The translations under genes were made by a program, and so were the position numbers. From Candidatus Rokuibacteriota bacterium (GTDB taxonomy: Bacteria > Methylomirabilota > Methylomirabilia > Rokubacteriales > CSP1-6), in contig JACPCW010000086.1 in assembly GCA_016184365.1 (NCBI GenBank), positions 42,966 through 100,688 of the forward strand: a stretch of 57,723 nt of DNA, read 5' to 3'. Numbering within the stretch: position 1 is the stretch's first letter; each line of letters begins with the position of its first letter. Under the pieces are notes generated by a model that saw only the letters and a list, made by a program, of their open reading frames with translations, did not search any database and was not told the origin of the DNA. Positions 16,307-24,702 of this stretch are shown in pieces.

Positions 16307-18064
16307 TCAGCCGACGATCCGCGCCGACCGCGGCTCGGCGAGGACCGCGGTGACTTCGCGCGCGATCACGGCCAGCGGCTCCGCCGTGCCGGACAGATCG
16401 AGCGACTCGTAGTAGGCGATCCCTTCGAGAAGGTTGGCCGCGAAGGTTCGTACGTCACGGCCCTTGGCCTGCTCTCGTCTCAGGTAGTCGACGTAGAGGG
16501 TCAGCTCGTTGAGGAACATGTGGGGACGCGGCCGGTCGTTCAGGACGTTCCCGCGCCCATAGATGTGGTCCACCATCTCCTGGAGCGAGCACACGCGCGA
16601 GAAATAGGCGAGATTCGGCCCCGGGCAGAGGCTGACGGCCGACAACCCGTTGGCCGGTCGAAGACCGTTCTTCAGCAGCACCGCGGCACCGAGCCCTTCG
16701 CAGAGGCAGTCTTTCGCGGTCACCACGTCCGTCTCGTGCCGGAGCACCTCGGCCGCGAGCGCCTGCTTGCGAAGCTGGTCCAGCTTCGCGTGTTGGTACT
16801 GCCGCGAGGCCGTACAGATCGGCGCCGCCGTCAACTCGGTGTTGAATGCGAGGAACCCCTTGTAGCAGGGACTCCCCGGACGTCCGTCCGCGATCCGCCG
16901 GTTTCGCTGCGCCTCGGACGAGCTCCGGCGGAAGTTGTTGAAGGGGACGCCGAGCGGAGACGTATCGCTCAAGACATAGTCGTCCGGCGTCGCCGACACC
17001 AGCTGGCGCAGCGTCTCGTCGTCGACGTTCGTGGCTTCGGGCACCAGCAGGAAGGGACTTCCCCAGCCGACACCGTCCACGCCGTACCGCTCCATGAGGA
17101 ACGCGTGCTCGGCGGCCGTTCCGATTCCTCCCTGCACCGTGAGCTGCATCGCCGGCGGGTGCGGGAACGTGGCGTAGCCTTTCCCCGCCAGCGCGCGGTT
17201 GCACACGGCGAGCAGCTGCGCGGCGAGCGCAGTCCTGGCGGTTCGGAACTCCTCGAGAATGGGCCCGAGCAGGACGCCATCGGTCGGGAACGCGTGGCCG
17301 CCGCAGTTCAGTCCCGACTCGATGCGGAACTCGGACACCCACAGCCCCTTCTTCGCCAGGAACCGTCCCTGCACCGCCGCCGACCGGTAGTCGCTCACCT
17401 TCAGCGTGATCTTCTTCCTGAGACGTCCCGCGGCGTCGGGGAAGAAATCCGGGAAGGATTCGCAGTACGTGTAGAGCCGAGGGTTGAGCCCGGCGGAAAA
17501 CACGACCGAGGAAGAGAGGTCGCTTGCGGCGAAGCCCCGCAGGGCGGCGTGGGCATCGGCGTACTCCGCTGGCAGCACGGCGCCGGCGGCGTCGTGGTTG
17601 GTCCGATCGCACTTCGTCATGATGTTGACGTCGATGGCGCCCGCGACGACGTGATCGCGCAGCGCCTGCTGAAGCGCAACGCGCTCGTGTCCCGCCGGCA
17701 ACCGTCGCATCCGGTCGAACAGCGCTCGTGCCGGAGACGAGACCGGGAGCAGTTCGAAGTACCGATCGATCTCGGAGCCGGTATCGAACGTTCCCGCCCG
17801 AAGCGTCGCGACCTGGCTCTGCACCGTGCGCTGGAGCAGGTTCAGGTATGCGGTGATCCGTTTCGCGCGGTGATCGACGTCGGCCTTCGGGATCGGGACG
17901 TACACCTCGCCCTGCCGCTCCGCGTGGACCGCGCGCATCTGCTCCACGAGGTCGTCCTCGATGATCGACACGACGGAGGAGATCCCGAAGCGCGCGACGC
18001 TGAGCGGCGTGTCGATCGTGTATCCCAGGCCCATGACCGGGATGTGGAAGGTGTGGAGCTGCAC
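16307..18064 (-). CDS. Conserved protein of unknown function with FMN/TIM-barrel-like motifs
   Basis: I do not know an assigned function for this 585-residue protein. It starts with a GTG at 18064 (VQLHTFHIPVMGLGYTIDTP). Around residues 300-360 it shows FPHPPAMQLTVQGGIGTAAE and GVDGVGWGSPFLLVPEATN, reminiscent of the phosphate-binding glycines of nitronate monooxygenase/PfaD-type flavin TIM barrels. Conserved-looking cysteines follow (ICTASRQY, AKDCLCEGLG, SLCPGPNLAYF), which could bind metal or an Fe-S cluster. From memory, similar proteins occur as hypotheticals in other phyla, including Bacteroidetes; this is unchecked. It lies 55 bp downstream of pxpA on the same strand at the end of the oxoproline block, so a linked metabolic role is possible. 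Confidence 0.75.
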   Translation of the reverse strand: MQLHTFHIPVMGLGYTIDTPLSVARFGISSVVSIIEDDLVEQMRAVHAERQGEVYVPIPKADVDHRAKRITAYLNLLQRTVQSQVATLRAGTFDTGSEIDRYFELLPVSSPARALFDRMRRLPAGHERVALQQALRDHVVAGAIDVNIMTKCDRTNHDAAGAVLPAEYADAHAALRGFAASDLSSSVVFSAGLNPRLYTYCESFPDFFPDAAGRLRKKITLKVSDYRSAAVQGRFLAKKGLWVSEFRIESGLNCGGHAFPTDGVLLGPILEEFRTARTALAAQLLAVCNRALAGKGYATFPHPPAMQLTVQGGIGTAAEHAFLMERYGVDGVGWGSPFLLVPEATNVDDETLRQLVSATPDDYVLSDTSPLGVPFNNFRRSSSEAQRNRRIADGRPGSPCYKGFLAFNTELTAAPICTASRQYQHAKLDQLRKQALAAEVLRHETDVVTAKDCLCEGLGAAVLLKNGLRPANGLSAVSLCPGPNLAYFSRVCSLQEMVDHIYGRGNVLNDRPRPHMFLNELTLYVDYLRREQAKGRDVRTFAANLLEGIAYYESLDLSGTAEPLAVIAREVTAVLAEPRSARIVG

Positions 18065-18119
18065 GCGAGGGCCATTCTGCCCGTCCGCGCGACGCGTCGC
18101 TATCCGTCAATCGGCCTAG

Positions 18120-18908
18120 TCAGGCCTTCGGCAGAAAATCCCGCAGTGGCTTGACCGTGCACCCCGCTCGGTCGAGCGCCTCGCGCACCGCACGGACGAT
18201 GTTCTGCGCGCCCGGCGTGTCCCCGTGGCAACAGATGGTCTGCACCGAGATGTCGACGTCGACGCCGTCGATCGTGCGGACCTTGCCTTCGAGCGCCATC
18301 CGCACCGCCTGGTCCGCCGCCTTCTTCGGGTCCGTGAGGAGCGAGCCGGGCAGCCGCCGCGACACCAGCGTCAGGTCGACGTTGTAGGCGCGGTCGGCGA
18401 AGCCCTCCGACGCGACACGCAGACCCATCTTCCGGCACGTCGCGTCGGATTTACCACCGGAGAGGCACATCAGGATCAGCTCCTTGCCGGACTCGCGCGC
18501 GGCCTCGCCGATGGCCGCCGAAAGCGTCTGTGCCGGCTCGTGCTCGATCTGCGTGTAGAGGATGCCGTGGGGCTTCATGTGCTGCAGCTCGGCCCCGACG
18601 GCGCGCAGGTATTCGCGCAACGCGCCCGTCTGGTAGCAGATGTAGTCCTTCAACTCCTGGGGCGTGATGTCCATCACGCGCCGCCCGAAGCCCATCAGGT
18701 CCGGGAGTGACGGATGGGCCCCCACGGCGACGTGATGCTTCATCGCGAGCGCCACGGTCTTCCGCATCACGTGCGGATCGCCGCCGTGGAAGCCGCAGGC
18801 GACGTTGGCGGACGTGATATACGGCATGATTTCTTCATCGGCGCCCAGCGTCCATCTTCCGTAGCTCTCGCCCATGTCGCAGTTGAGATCGATGTACTTG
18901 GTCGCCAT
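18120..18908 (-). CDS. pxpA: 5-oxoprolinase subunit A (LamB/YcsF family)
   Basis: The 262-residue LamB/YcsF protein carries YIDLNCDMGESYGRWTLG at its start, ITSANVACGFHGGDP, GAHPSLPDLMGFGRR and ICCHGDTPGA. With PxpB and PxpC it performs ATP-dependent opening of 5-oxoproline to glutamate. The ATG at 18908 is chosen because GGAG stands at proper distance (GGAAAGGAGCGCAAACC before it). Unlike in many genomes, pxpA is separated from pxpBC by an aminotransferase gene. Confidence 0.93.
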   Translation of the reverse strand: MATKYIDLNCDMGESYGRWTLGADEEIMPYITSANVACGFHGGDPHVMRKTVALAMKHHVAVGAHPSLPDLMGFGRRVMDITPQELKDYICYQTGALREYLRAVGAELQHMKPHGILYTQIEHEPAQTLSAAIGEAARESGKELILMCLSGGKSDATCRKMGLRVASEGFADRAYNVDLTLVSRRLPGSLLTDPKKAADQAVRMALEGKVRTIDGVDVDISVQTICCHGDTPGAQNIVRAVREALDRAGCTVKPLRDFLPKA

Positions 18909-18947
18909 GGTTTGCGCTCCTTTCCGCCCGCTCATCTATTGATCGAG

Positions 18948-18976
18948 ATGGAGGGGAGACCCCTCCATACCTCCCC
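18948..18976 (+). repeat. Hairpin followed by a second C-tract upstream of pxpA
   Basis: ATGGAGGGG-AGA-CCCCTCCAT is a perfect 9-bp hairpin with a 3-nt loop (18948-18968). ACCTCCCC follows immediately and could pair with the same G-tract. This has the same G-C-C logic as the larger repeats at 9753, 41810 and 49111. It lies between the aminotransferase stop and the pxpA start. Confidence 0.7.
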
Positions 18977-19029
18977 GATGGCACTCGATGCGCGCGCCTG
19001 CCCTCAACCCGCGCGCCCGTTCGCTCGCG

Positions 19030-20355
19030 TCAGCCGCGCGCGAGGACTCGCGCGAGCGCGTTCACGAACCGGTCGATGTCCTCCTCGGTCATCGCGAGCG
19101 AGATCGCGCCCAGCCCGCGCTGCGTGAGGAGGATGCCTTCGTTCAGCAGCCCGAGGAACACGCGCATCGGCATCTCGAGGTCCTTGGGACGGCTCGACCG
19201 GTAGTCGACGATGTGCGACGACGTCCAGTGCAGGCAGAACAGCGAGCCGACGCCGGTGACCTGCCCGCGACGCCGCGTGCCCTCGAGGAAGCGACTGACG
19301 CTGCCGCGCAGCCGGTCGCCGAGCGCGTCGAGCCGCGCGTACGCCTCGGGCGTGAGCGCCTCGAGCGTCGCCAGGCCCGCGGCCATCGTGGCCGGGTTCG
19401 CGTTGAACGTCCCGCCCTGGCTGATCCGCGCCTTGCCGCGCCGCGGGTCGTAGAAGTCCATGATGTCGCGCCGGCCCCCGAACGCGCCGACGGCGAGGCC
19501 GCCGCCGATGATCTTGCCGAGCGTCGTCAGATCGGGCCGGATGCCGAACCGCTCCTGCGCGCCGCCCGGCGCGACGCGGAACGAGATGACCTCGTCGAAG
19601 ATCAAGAGAATGCCGAGCCGCTCGGTGATCTCGCGCAGGCGCGCGAGGAAGCCCTCGGCCGGCGGAATGATGCCGCCGATGCCGAGCAGCGGGTCGACGA
19701 GCAGCGCCGCGACGGTCGCGCCTTCCTTGTCGAGGATCGCCGCGCACGCGTCCGCGTCGTTCCACGGCAGCACCACGACGTGCTTGAGCACCGCGGGCGG
19801 AATGCCGGCGGACCATGCGACGGGCTTCGGCTTGCGCGCGCTGCCGCCCGCGCGCGGATCCGGCGTGACGCTGACCATCACCCAGTCGTGCGTGCCGTGG
19901 AAGGCGCCCTCGAACTTCGCGATCTTCGGGCGGCCCGTGAACGCGCGCGCGAGACGGACCGCGTTCATGGTCGCCTCGGTGCCGGAGTTCGTGAAGCGCA
20001 GCGTCTCGAGCGACGGGATGCGTCGCGTGAGCGCTTCGGCGAGCCGGATCTCGTACTCCGTCGGCCCGGGGAACGACAGCCCCTTCGCGACCGCGTCCTG
20101 CGCCGCGGTCACGACGGCTTCGGGCGCGTGGCCGAGGATCAGGCTCGTGTAGTTGCCGTTGAAGTCGAGCCGCGCGTTTCCGTCGGCGTCCCAGATCGTC
20201 GCGCCCTGCCCGCGCTGGATGTAGAACGGATACGGATCGAAGAACGTCGTCGTCCGGCTGTTGCCGCCGGGCATGACGGCCAGCGCTTCTTCGTGCAGCG
20301 CGCGCGACCGCGCCGTCTTGGTGGCGTACTCCGACTCTTCCTTGTCGACGCTCAT
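19030..20355 (-). CDS. Class III aminotransferase, glutamate-1-semialdehyde aminomutase-like
   Basis: The 441-residue fold-type I PLP enzyme has NSGTEATMNAVRLARAFTGR, FEGAFHGTHDWV, the Asp motif LIFDEVISFRV and the PLP lysine in TTLGKIIGGGLAVGAFGG. The closest recognised type is HemL-like, but chromosomal context (inside an oxoproline/D-glutamate block rather than near heme genes) argues for a catabolic aminotransferase or aminomutase acting on a glutamate-related compound. It overlaps pxpC by four bases (ATGA at 20352-20355), so its expression is tied to the oxoprolinase. Confidence 0.88.
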   Translation of the reverse strand: MSVDKEESEYATKTARSRALHEEALAVMPGGNSRTTTFFDPYPFYIQRGQGATIWDADGNARLDFNGNYTSLILGHAPEAVVTAAQDAVAKGLSFPGPTEYEIRLAEALTRRIPSLETLRFTNSGTEATMNAVRLARAFTGRPKIAKFEGAFHGTHDWVMVSVTPDPRAGGSARKPKPVAWSAGIPPAVLKHVVVLPWNDADACAAILDKEGATVAALLVDPLLGIGGIIPPAEGFLARLREITERLGILLIFDEVISFRVAPGGAQERFGIRPDLTTLGKIIGGGLAVGAFGGRRDIMDFYDPRRGKARISQGGTFNANPATMAAGLATLEALTPEAYARLDALGDRLRGSVSRFLEGTRRRGQVTGVGSLFCLHWTSSHIVDYRSSRPKDLEMPMRVFLGLLNEGILLTQRGLGAISLAMTEEDIDRFVNALARVLARG

Positions 20356-21305
20356 GGCCTCTCCTGCCGCTCGGGTTGACCGCGCCCCACGACGCGGGTG
20401 TCCAGCGATGTTCGATGCGCGGCGCCGAGGCGATGCGCCTCCGCGACGGACACTGCGGTGAATCGCACGGTGCGGCCCGGCTTCACCTGGACGAGCCGTC
20501 CGATGTCGAACGAGCACACGGTCGCGAGCTTCGTGTAGCCGCCCGTCGACTGGCGGTCGACGAGGAGCACGATCGGAGAACCGTCGCCGGGAACCTGCAC
20601 GCTGCCGAGCGCCGTGCCGTCCGAGATGATGTCGTGCCCTTGCGCGTGGGCGATGCGCGGCCCTTTGAGCCGGGCGCCCATGCGATCGAGCTGCGGCAGC
20701 ATCTCGTACGTCGACTCGAGGAACGTCCGGACCCCGTCCTCGGTGAAGCGGTCGGCCTGCGGCCCGAGCACGACGCGCACGACGGTCTCCGCCTCCGTGT
20801 CGGGCGGCGGCGTCGCGACGGCGCGCGCCTGGGGCGCCGGTCGATCGAACAGCTGAAGAACGTCGTCCTTCCGCAGCCCGCGTCCCTCGACGCCGCCGAG
20901 CCGGCCGCGCACGTACGTCGACCGCGAGCCGAGGACGACCGGGACGTCGAGCCCGCCGCTGAACGCGATGTACGTGAACACACCGACGCGCGGCACCCCG
21001 ACGCGGACCTGGTCGCCGGCGGCGAGCGGAATCGTCGTCCACCGGTCGGCCGGCTGGCCGTTCACGGTGACGGGCGCCTGCGCGCCGGTGACGGCGACCG
21101 CGCACGCGCGCTCGACCGAAAAGCGCGGTCCCATGTACGTGCACTCGAGCCCGGCCGCGCCATCCTCGTTGCCGCAGAGACGATTGGCGATGACGAACGC
21201 GTCGCGGTCGACGGGGCCCGATGGCGGGATGCCATACCGGAGGTGTCCGGCCCGGCCCAGGTCCTGAACCGTCGTGAGCGGCCCGCCGTCCAAGACGCGG
21301 ATCAC
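20352..21305 (-). CDS. pxpC: 5-oxoprolinase subunit C (biotin-dependent carboxyltransferase-like)
   Basis: The 317-residue protein matches the AHS2/KipA family: VLDGGPLTTVQDLGRAGHLR at the start, GIPPSGPVDRDAF, and further FTYIAFSGGLDVPVVLGSRS. Near the end it carries VLLVDRQSTGGYTKLATV. PxpC works with PxpB and PxpA in 5-oxoproline hydrolysis. The start is taken as a GTG at 21305 that overlaps the pxpB TGA (GTGA). The last ~30 residues are Arg-rich and overlap the aminotransferase start. Confidence 0.92.
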   Translation of the reverse strand: MIRVLDGGPLTTVQDLGRAGHLRYGIPPSGPVDRDAFVIANRLCGNEDGAAGLECTYMGPRFSVERACAVAVTGAQAPVTVNGQPADRWTTIPLAAGDQVRVGVPRVGVFTYIAFSGGLDVPVVLGSRSTYVRGRLGGVEGRGLRKDDVLQLFDRPAPQARAVATPPPDTEAETVVRVVLGPQADRFTEDGVRTFLESTYEMLPQLDRMGARLKGPRIAHAQGHDIISDGTALGSVQVPGDGSPIVLLVDRQSTGGYTKLATVCSFDIGRLVQVKPGRTVRFTAVSVAEAHRLGAAHRTSLDTRVVGRGQPERQERP

Positions 21306-22087
21306 GACGTTCGAGCGCGGGCTTCGCCCGCGCAACCCTTCCTGGGGGAGGTGTCGGAGGGGGCCGTCGAGGCCCCCTCCGATTGGATCACCGGCCGGAA
21401 CGACCGCGCCTGGACGGCGGCCGCGATGCGATCGAACTCGGCGCGATCGACCGGCCGGAACCGCACGGTGTCGCCGGGCCGCAGCAGCACCGGGTCGCTC
21501 GCCTCGGGATCGTAGAGGCGCAGCGGCGTGCGCCCGACGATCCAGTAGCCGCCCGGACTCTCGACGGAATAGATGCAGCACTGGCCGCCGCCGAGCCCGA
21601 CGCTGCCCGGCGGCAGGTTGGTGCGCGGCGTGTCGAGCCGCGGAATGCGCAACCGCTCGGGCAGCATCATGTACGGCAGCCCCGGCGTGAATCCGATGAA
21701 GAACACGTGGTACGCGAAGCCGGCGTGGAGCGCGACGAGCTCGCGCGCCCCGAGTCCAAGACGCGTCGCGGCCGCTTCGAGATCGAAGCCGAGCTCCGGG
21801 TCGTCGTAGCAGCACGGCAGCTCCACCGTGCGCGCGGGCGGCAGCGACGCATGTTCCACCTGCGACATGAGCTCCGCGAGCGCGGCGCACAGCGCGTCGT
21901 AGCCGACGACGCCCGGGTCGTAATAGACGAGCAGCGCGCGGTAGGACGGCACCATTTCGACGACGCCCGGCAGGCCCTTCTGCTGGATCAGGTATTCGAG
22001 GGCGCGGACGCGAGTGTTCAGCTCGAGGCTGATCTCGTCTCCCAGCTGCACCGAAACGGCGGCGTCTCCGGCGGGAAGAAACCTCAC
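21302..22087 (-). CDS. pxpB: 5-oxoprolinase subunit B (KipI family)
   Basis: The 261-residue KipI/AHS1 protein begins MRFLPAGDAAVSVQLGDEIS and contains the family blocks HAGFAYHVFFIGFTPGLPYM, PRTNLPPGSVGLGGGQCCIY and SPGGYWIVGRTP. It is longer than typical KipI proteins (about 220-240 residues). The extra C-terminal ~30 residues (IQSEGASTAPSDTSPRKGCA) are encoded by two strong hairpins and look like a translated repeat. It sits seven bases downstream of the DUF1445 gene and overlaps pxpC. Confidence 0.93.
   Translation of the reverse strand: MRFLPAGDAAVSVQLGDEISLELNTRVRALEYLIQQKGLPGVVEMVPSYRALLVYYDPGVVGYDALCAALAELMSQVEHASLPPARTVELPCCYDDPELGFDLEAAATRLGLGARELVALHAGFAYHVFFIGFTPGLPYMMLPERLRIPRLDTPRTNLPPGSVGLGGGQCCIYSVESPGGYWIVGRTPLRLYDPEASDPVLLRPGDTVRFRPVDRAEFDRIAAAVQARSFRPVIQSEGASTAPSDTSPRKGCAGEARARTS
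21315..21382 (-). repeat. Two-hairpin repeat inside the 3' end of pxpB
   Basis: On the minus strand, a 12-bp stem TCGGAGGGGGCC/GGCCCCCTCCGA with a 5-nt loop is followed by CACCTCCCCCAGG, a second C-tract, and then a perfect 8-bp hairpin GCGCGGGC-GAA-GCCCGCGC. It is read as the last codons of pxpB and lies directly before the GTG of pxpC. It shares the G-tract, C-tract, C-tract, second-hairpin order with the larger repeat family. Confidence 0.75.
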
Positions 22088-22093
22088 CGGGTC

Positions 22094-22882
22094 CTAAAAC
22101 GCCGCGAGCGCCGAGTTCGGCACGTCCGTGATGAACATGCTGCCGGGGCTGTGCGTGATCATGAACGACGGCTTCGAGGCGAGCGCGACGGCCTGCGGCG
22201 TCACGCCGCACGCCCAGAACACCGGCAGGTCGCCGGGACGGAACTCCTGCGCGTCACCGTAATGCGGCGTCGTGATGTCGTCGATGCCGATCGCCTTCGG
22301 ATCGCCGACGTGGATCGGCGCGCCGTGCGTCGCCGGGAAGCGCGAGCTCGCGGTGACCGCCTTCGGCAGATCCGCCGGCGCGATCGGCCGCATCGACACG
22401 ACCATCGGCCCGTGGAACGCGCCGGCCGGACGGCACGCGATCGACGTGCGCCACATCGCGACGTTCTTCCCCTGCTCGATGTGCCAGAGGCGAACGCCGG
22501 CGTCGAGCATCGCCCACTCGAAGGTGAACGAGCAGCCGAGCAGGAACGCGACGAGGTCGTCGCGCCAGTACGGCGTCGCGTCCGTGACCTCGTCGGCGAG
22601 CACGCCGTCCTTGTAGATGCGATAGCTCGGAATGTCCGTTCGCAGATCGGCGCCGGGCGCGACTCCGACGGGCTCGGGCGACCCGGCGTCGGTGACCTCG
22701 ACGAGCGGACACGGCTTCGGGTTGCGCTGACAGAAGAGCAGGAAGTCGTAGGCGAGGTCTCGCGGCAGCACCGCGAGATTCGCCTGCACGTATCCCTGCC
22801 CGCGCCCCGCGGTGACGCCGGTGATCTTGCCGCTGCGGATGTCGCGACGAATGTCGCGCGGATGCCGGGTGTCGATTTTCAT
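22094..22882 (-). CDS. D-glutamate cyclase-family protein (DUF1445, putative hydro-lyase)
   Basis: The 262-residue DUF1445 protein shows HPRDIRRDIRSGKITGVTAG, YVQANLAVLPRDLAYDFLLF, DLRTDIPSYRIYKDGV, VAFLLGCSFTFEWAML and the C-terminal FWACGVTPQAVALASKPSFM followed by HSPGSMFITD. The family shares its domain with mammalian D-glutamate cyclase, which forms 5-oxo-D-proline from D-glutamate. Directly upstream of pxpB and pxpC, it could supply oxoproline to the oxoprolinase or process a related cyclic compound. The ATG at 22882 was chosen over one five codons earlier because it matches the family start and the leader repeat ends there. Confidence 0.87.
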   Translation of the reverse strand: MKIDTRHPRDIRRDIRSGKITGVTAGRGQGYVQANLAVLPRDLAYDFLLFCQRNPKPCPLVEVTDAGSPEPVGVAPGADLRTDIPSYRIYKDGVLADEVTDATPYWRDDLVAFLLGCSFTFEWAMLDAGVRLWHIEQGKNVAMWRTSIACRPAGAFHGPMVVSMRPIAPADLPKAVTASSRFPATHGAPIHVGDPKAIGIDDITTPHYGDAQEFRPGDLPVFWACGVTPQAVALASKPSFMITHSPGSMFITDVPNSALAAF

Positions 22883-22945
22883 AGACTCGCCTCGCATCCG
22901 CTCCGTCTGCGGCTCCGCGCCATGCTGCGACTTCGCCCTCCCACG
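22880..22945 (-). repeat. Leader repeat ending in an ATG, copy upstream of DUF1445
   Basis: The minus strand reads GAGGGCGAAGTCGCAGCATG, then GCGGAGCCGCAGACGGAGCG and GATGCGAGGCGAGTCTATGA, ending on the DUF1445 start codon. The pepA upstream region (9164-9271) has the same end blocks. The GAGGCGAG just before ATG may serve as ribosome-binding site. No further gene lies in the 126-bp gap up to 23008. Confidence 0.5.
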
Positions 22946-23008
22946 CCGGTATTCTAGCAGGCGGTCAGCCGCGCACTCCGAGGCGATGACGCCCGGCGGA
23001 CCCGCGCC

Positions 23009-24007
23009 CTAGGACGTGGCGGGAACGAGGTGATCGAGCCGTGGCCAGAGCGCCGGGTTGCCGAGCACGAGCGGACGCTCGCCGCGGAGCACGCGGAGCA
23101 TCTCGGTCGCGACCGTCACCGCGATCGCGCGATCGGCTTCTTCGGTGACGCCGGCCACGTGCGGCGTGCAGATGACGTTGTCGAGCGCGAACAGCGGATT
23201 GTCGGACGGGCTCGGCTCGTGCGCCCACACGTCGAGGCCGGCGGCGCGCAGGCGGCCGTTCGCGAGCGCGTCGTAGAGTGCCGCCTCGTCGTGGACGGCG
23301 CCGCGCGAGGTGTTGACGAAGATCGCGCCCGGCGGCATCCGCGAGAGCGCGCGGCGGTCCATCAGACCGCGTGTCGTCGGCGTCAGCGGCGTGTGGCAGC
23401 TCACGATGTCCGACGAGTCGAGCAGCGTGTCGAACTCGACGGCCTGCGCGCCCCGGCGCGCGAGCTCGGCGGCGTCGACGGCAGGATCGTGGCCCAGCAC
23501 GCGCATACCGAACGCGCCGGCGAGCGCGGCGACGGCGCGTCCGATCCGCCCGACCCCGACGAGGCCGAGCGTCTTTCCACGCAGCTCGGTGATCCCGCGG
23601 TACCGGGCAGGGCCCCACGTGCCGGCGCGCGTCATGCGATCGAGCGTGCGGAGGTTCTTCACACACGCCAGCATCAGCATCAGCGTGTGCTCGGCCGCCG
23701 CGGGCGCGTTGGCGTCCGGGGCGTGGACGACCGCGATGCCGAGGCGCGTCGCGGCGTCGAGGTCGACCGTGTCGAGGCCGGCGCCGTATCGGCCGACGAC
23801 GCGCAGCCGCTTGCACGCGCTCATGAGTCGGTCGCTGCACGGCGGTGCGTGGCGAATCATGAGCCCGGCGGCCTCCGCGGCGGCTTCCACCACCCGTCCT
23901 TCCGTGAGGTCGACGCAATCCACGACCGTCGCCGCGCGCTCGAGCAGGGCGCGGGCGTCGGGGTGCGGAGGAACGGCGAGGACGATGGTGGGCCGCGGGC
24001 CGGTCAT
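23009..24007 (-). CDS. D-isomer-specific 2-hydroxyacid dehydrogenase
   Basis: The 332-residue protein has the two-domain layout of the D-2-hydroxyacid dehydrogenase family. The NAD-binding GLVGVGRIGRAVAALAG glycine motif is present, with the catalytic Arg in VNTSRGAVHDEAALYDAL, the Glu in GLDVWAHEPSPSDNPL and the His in VICTPHVAGVTEEA. It would reduce a 2-keto acid with NAD(P)H or the reverse. It is 1 bp downstream of the HAD gene, and it resembles the dehydrogenase at 30240-31226, so the operon holds two related enzymes. Confidence 0.92.
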   Translation of the reverse strand: MTGPRPTIVLAVPPHPDARALLERAATVVDCVDLTEGRVVEAAAEAAGLMIRHAPPCSDRLMSACKRLRVVGRYGAGLDTVDLDAATRLGIAVVHAPDANAPAAAEHTLMLMLACVKNLRTLDRMTRAGTWGPARYRGITELRGKTLGLVGVGRIGRAVAALAGAFGMRVLGHDPAVDAAELARRGAQAVEFDTLLDSSDIVSCHTPLTPTTRGLMDRRALSRMPPGAIFVNTSRGAVHDEAALYDALANGRLRAAGLDVWAHEPSPSDNPLFALDNVICTPHVAGVTEEADRAIAVTVATEMLRVLRGERPLVLGNPALWPRLDHLVPATS

Positions 24008-24008
24008 G

Positions 24009-24674
24009 TCACCGCGGCCCTCCGTTCGCGAACTCGCGCTCGAGCAGCGCAGGGAGCTCGCCGAGCGAGGCGATGATGTACGTGGGGCGGAACTCGGCGA
24101 GCTCGGCGCTCGCGAACTTCCCCGTCGTCACCGCGACGCTGCACGCGCCGGCCGCCTTCGCGGACAGCACGTCCTGCGGGGTGTCGCCGACGACGACGGT
24201 CTCCGCCGCGGCGACGCCGAGGAGCTCGCACGCCTTGAGCACGGGATCTGGCGCGGGCCGGTGCTCCTTCACGTCCTCGTCGCAGACGACGGGATAGTCC
24301 CAGCCGAAGCGGCCGAGGATCGCCCGGCCGACGACACGCGGGAAGCCGCTCGCGGTCGCGATGCGCCAGCCGCGCGCGCCGAGCGTCCGCAGGCAGTCGG
24401 CGGCGCCGGGCATCGGCTCGATCGTCTTCACCTTGCTGACGAGGATGTCCTCGAACTCGGCCATGCACTGCCGGACGACGTCGGCCTTGCCCGGGGCGTC
24501 GCCGAGCGCCTCGGCGAAGAGGAAGTGTTTCGGCCGGCCGGCGAACTGCTTGAACAGCTTGATCTTCTCCGCCGCGACGCCGTGGCGCGCGAAGACCTCG
24601 AGGTAGGCGGACTCGATGAGGTCGACGGTCCGCACGAGCGTGTTGCCGATGTCGAACACCAGGGCGCGATACAT
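24009..24674 (-). CDS. HAD-superfamily hydrolase, phosphatase-like
   Basis: The 221-residue HAD protein has motif I LVFDIGNTLVRT with the nucleophilic Asp, motif II in IATASGFPRVVG, motif III Lys around KEHRPAPDPVLKACELLG and motif IV VVVGDTPQDVLSAKAAG. The second Asp of the usual DxD is Gly here (DIG), a variation also found in YihX-like HADs. A helical cap lies between motifs I and II. It probably dephosphorylates a small metabolite; the substrate is unknown. It is one base upstream of the dehydrogenase gene. Confidence 0.88.
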   Translation of the reverse strand: MYRALVFDIGNTLVRTVDLIESAYLEVFARHGVAAEKIKLFKQFAGRPKHFLFAEALGDAPGKADVVRQCMAEFEDILVSKVKTIEPMPGAADCLRTLGARGWRIATASGFPRVVGRAILGRFGWDYPVVCDEDVKEHRPAPDPVLKACELLGVAAAETVVVGDTPQDVLSAKAAGACSVAVTTGKFASAELAEFRPTYIIASLGELPALLEREFANGGPR

Positions 24675-24702
24675 GCGGTCTCCTTTCGTGCCGTATCAGG
24701 AA

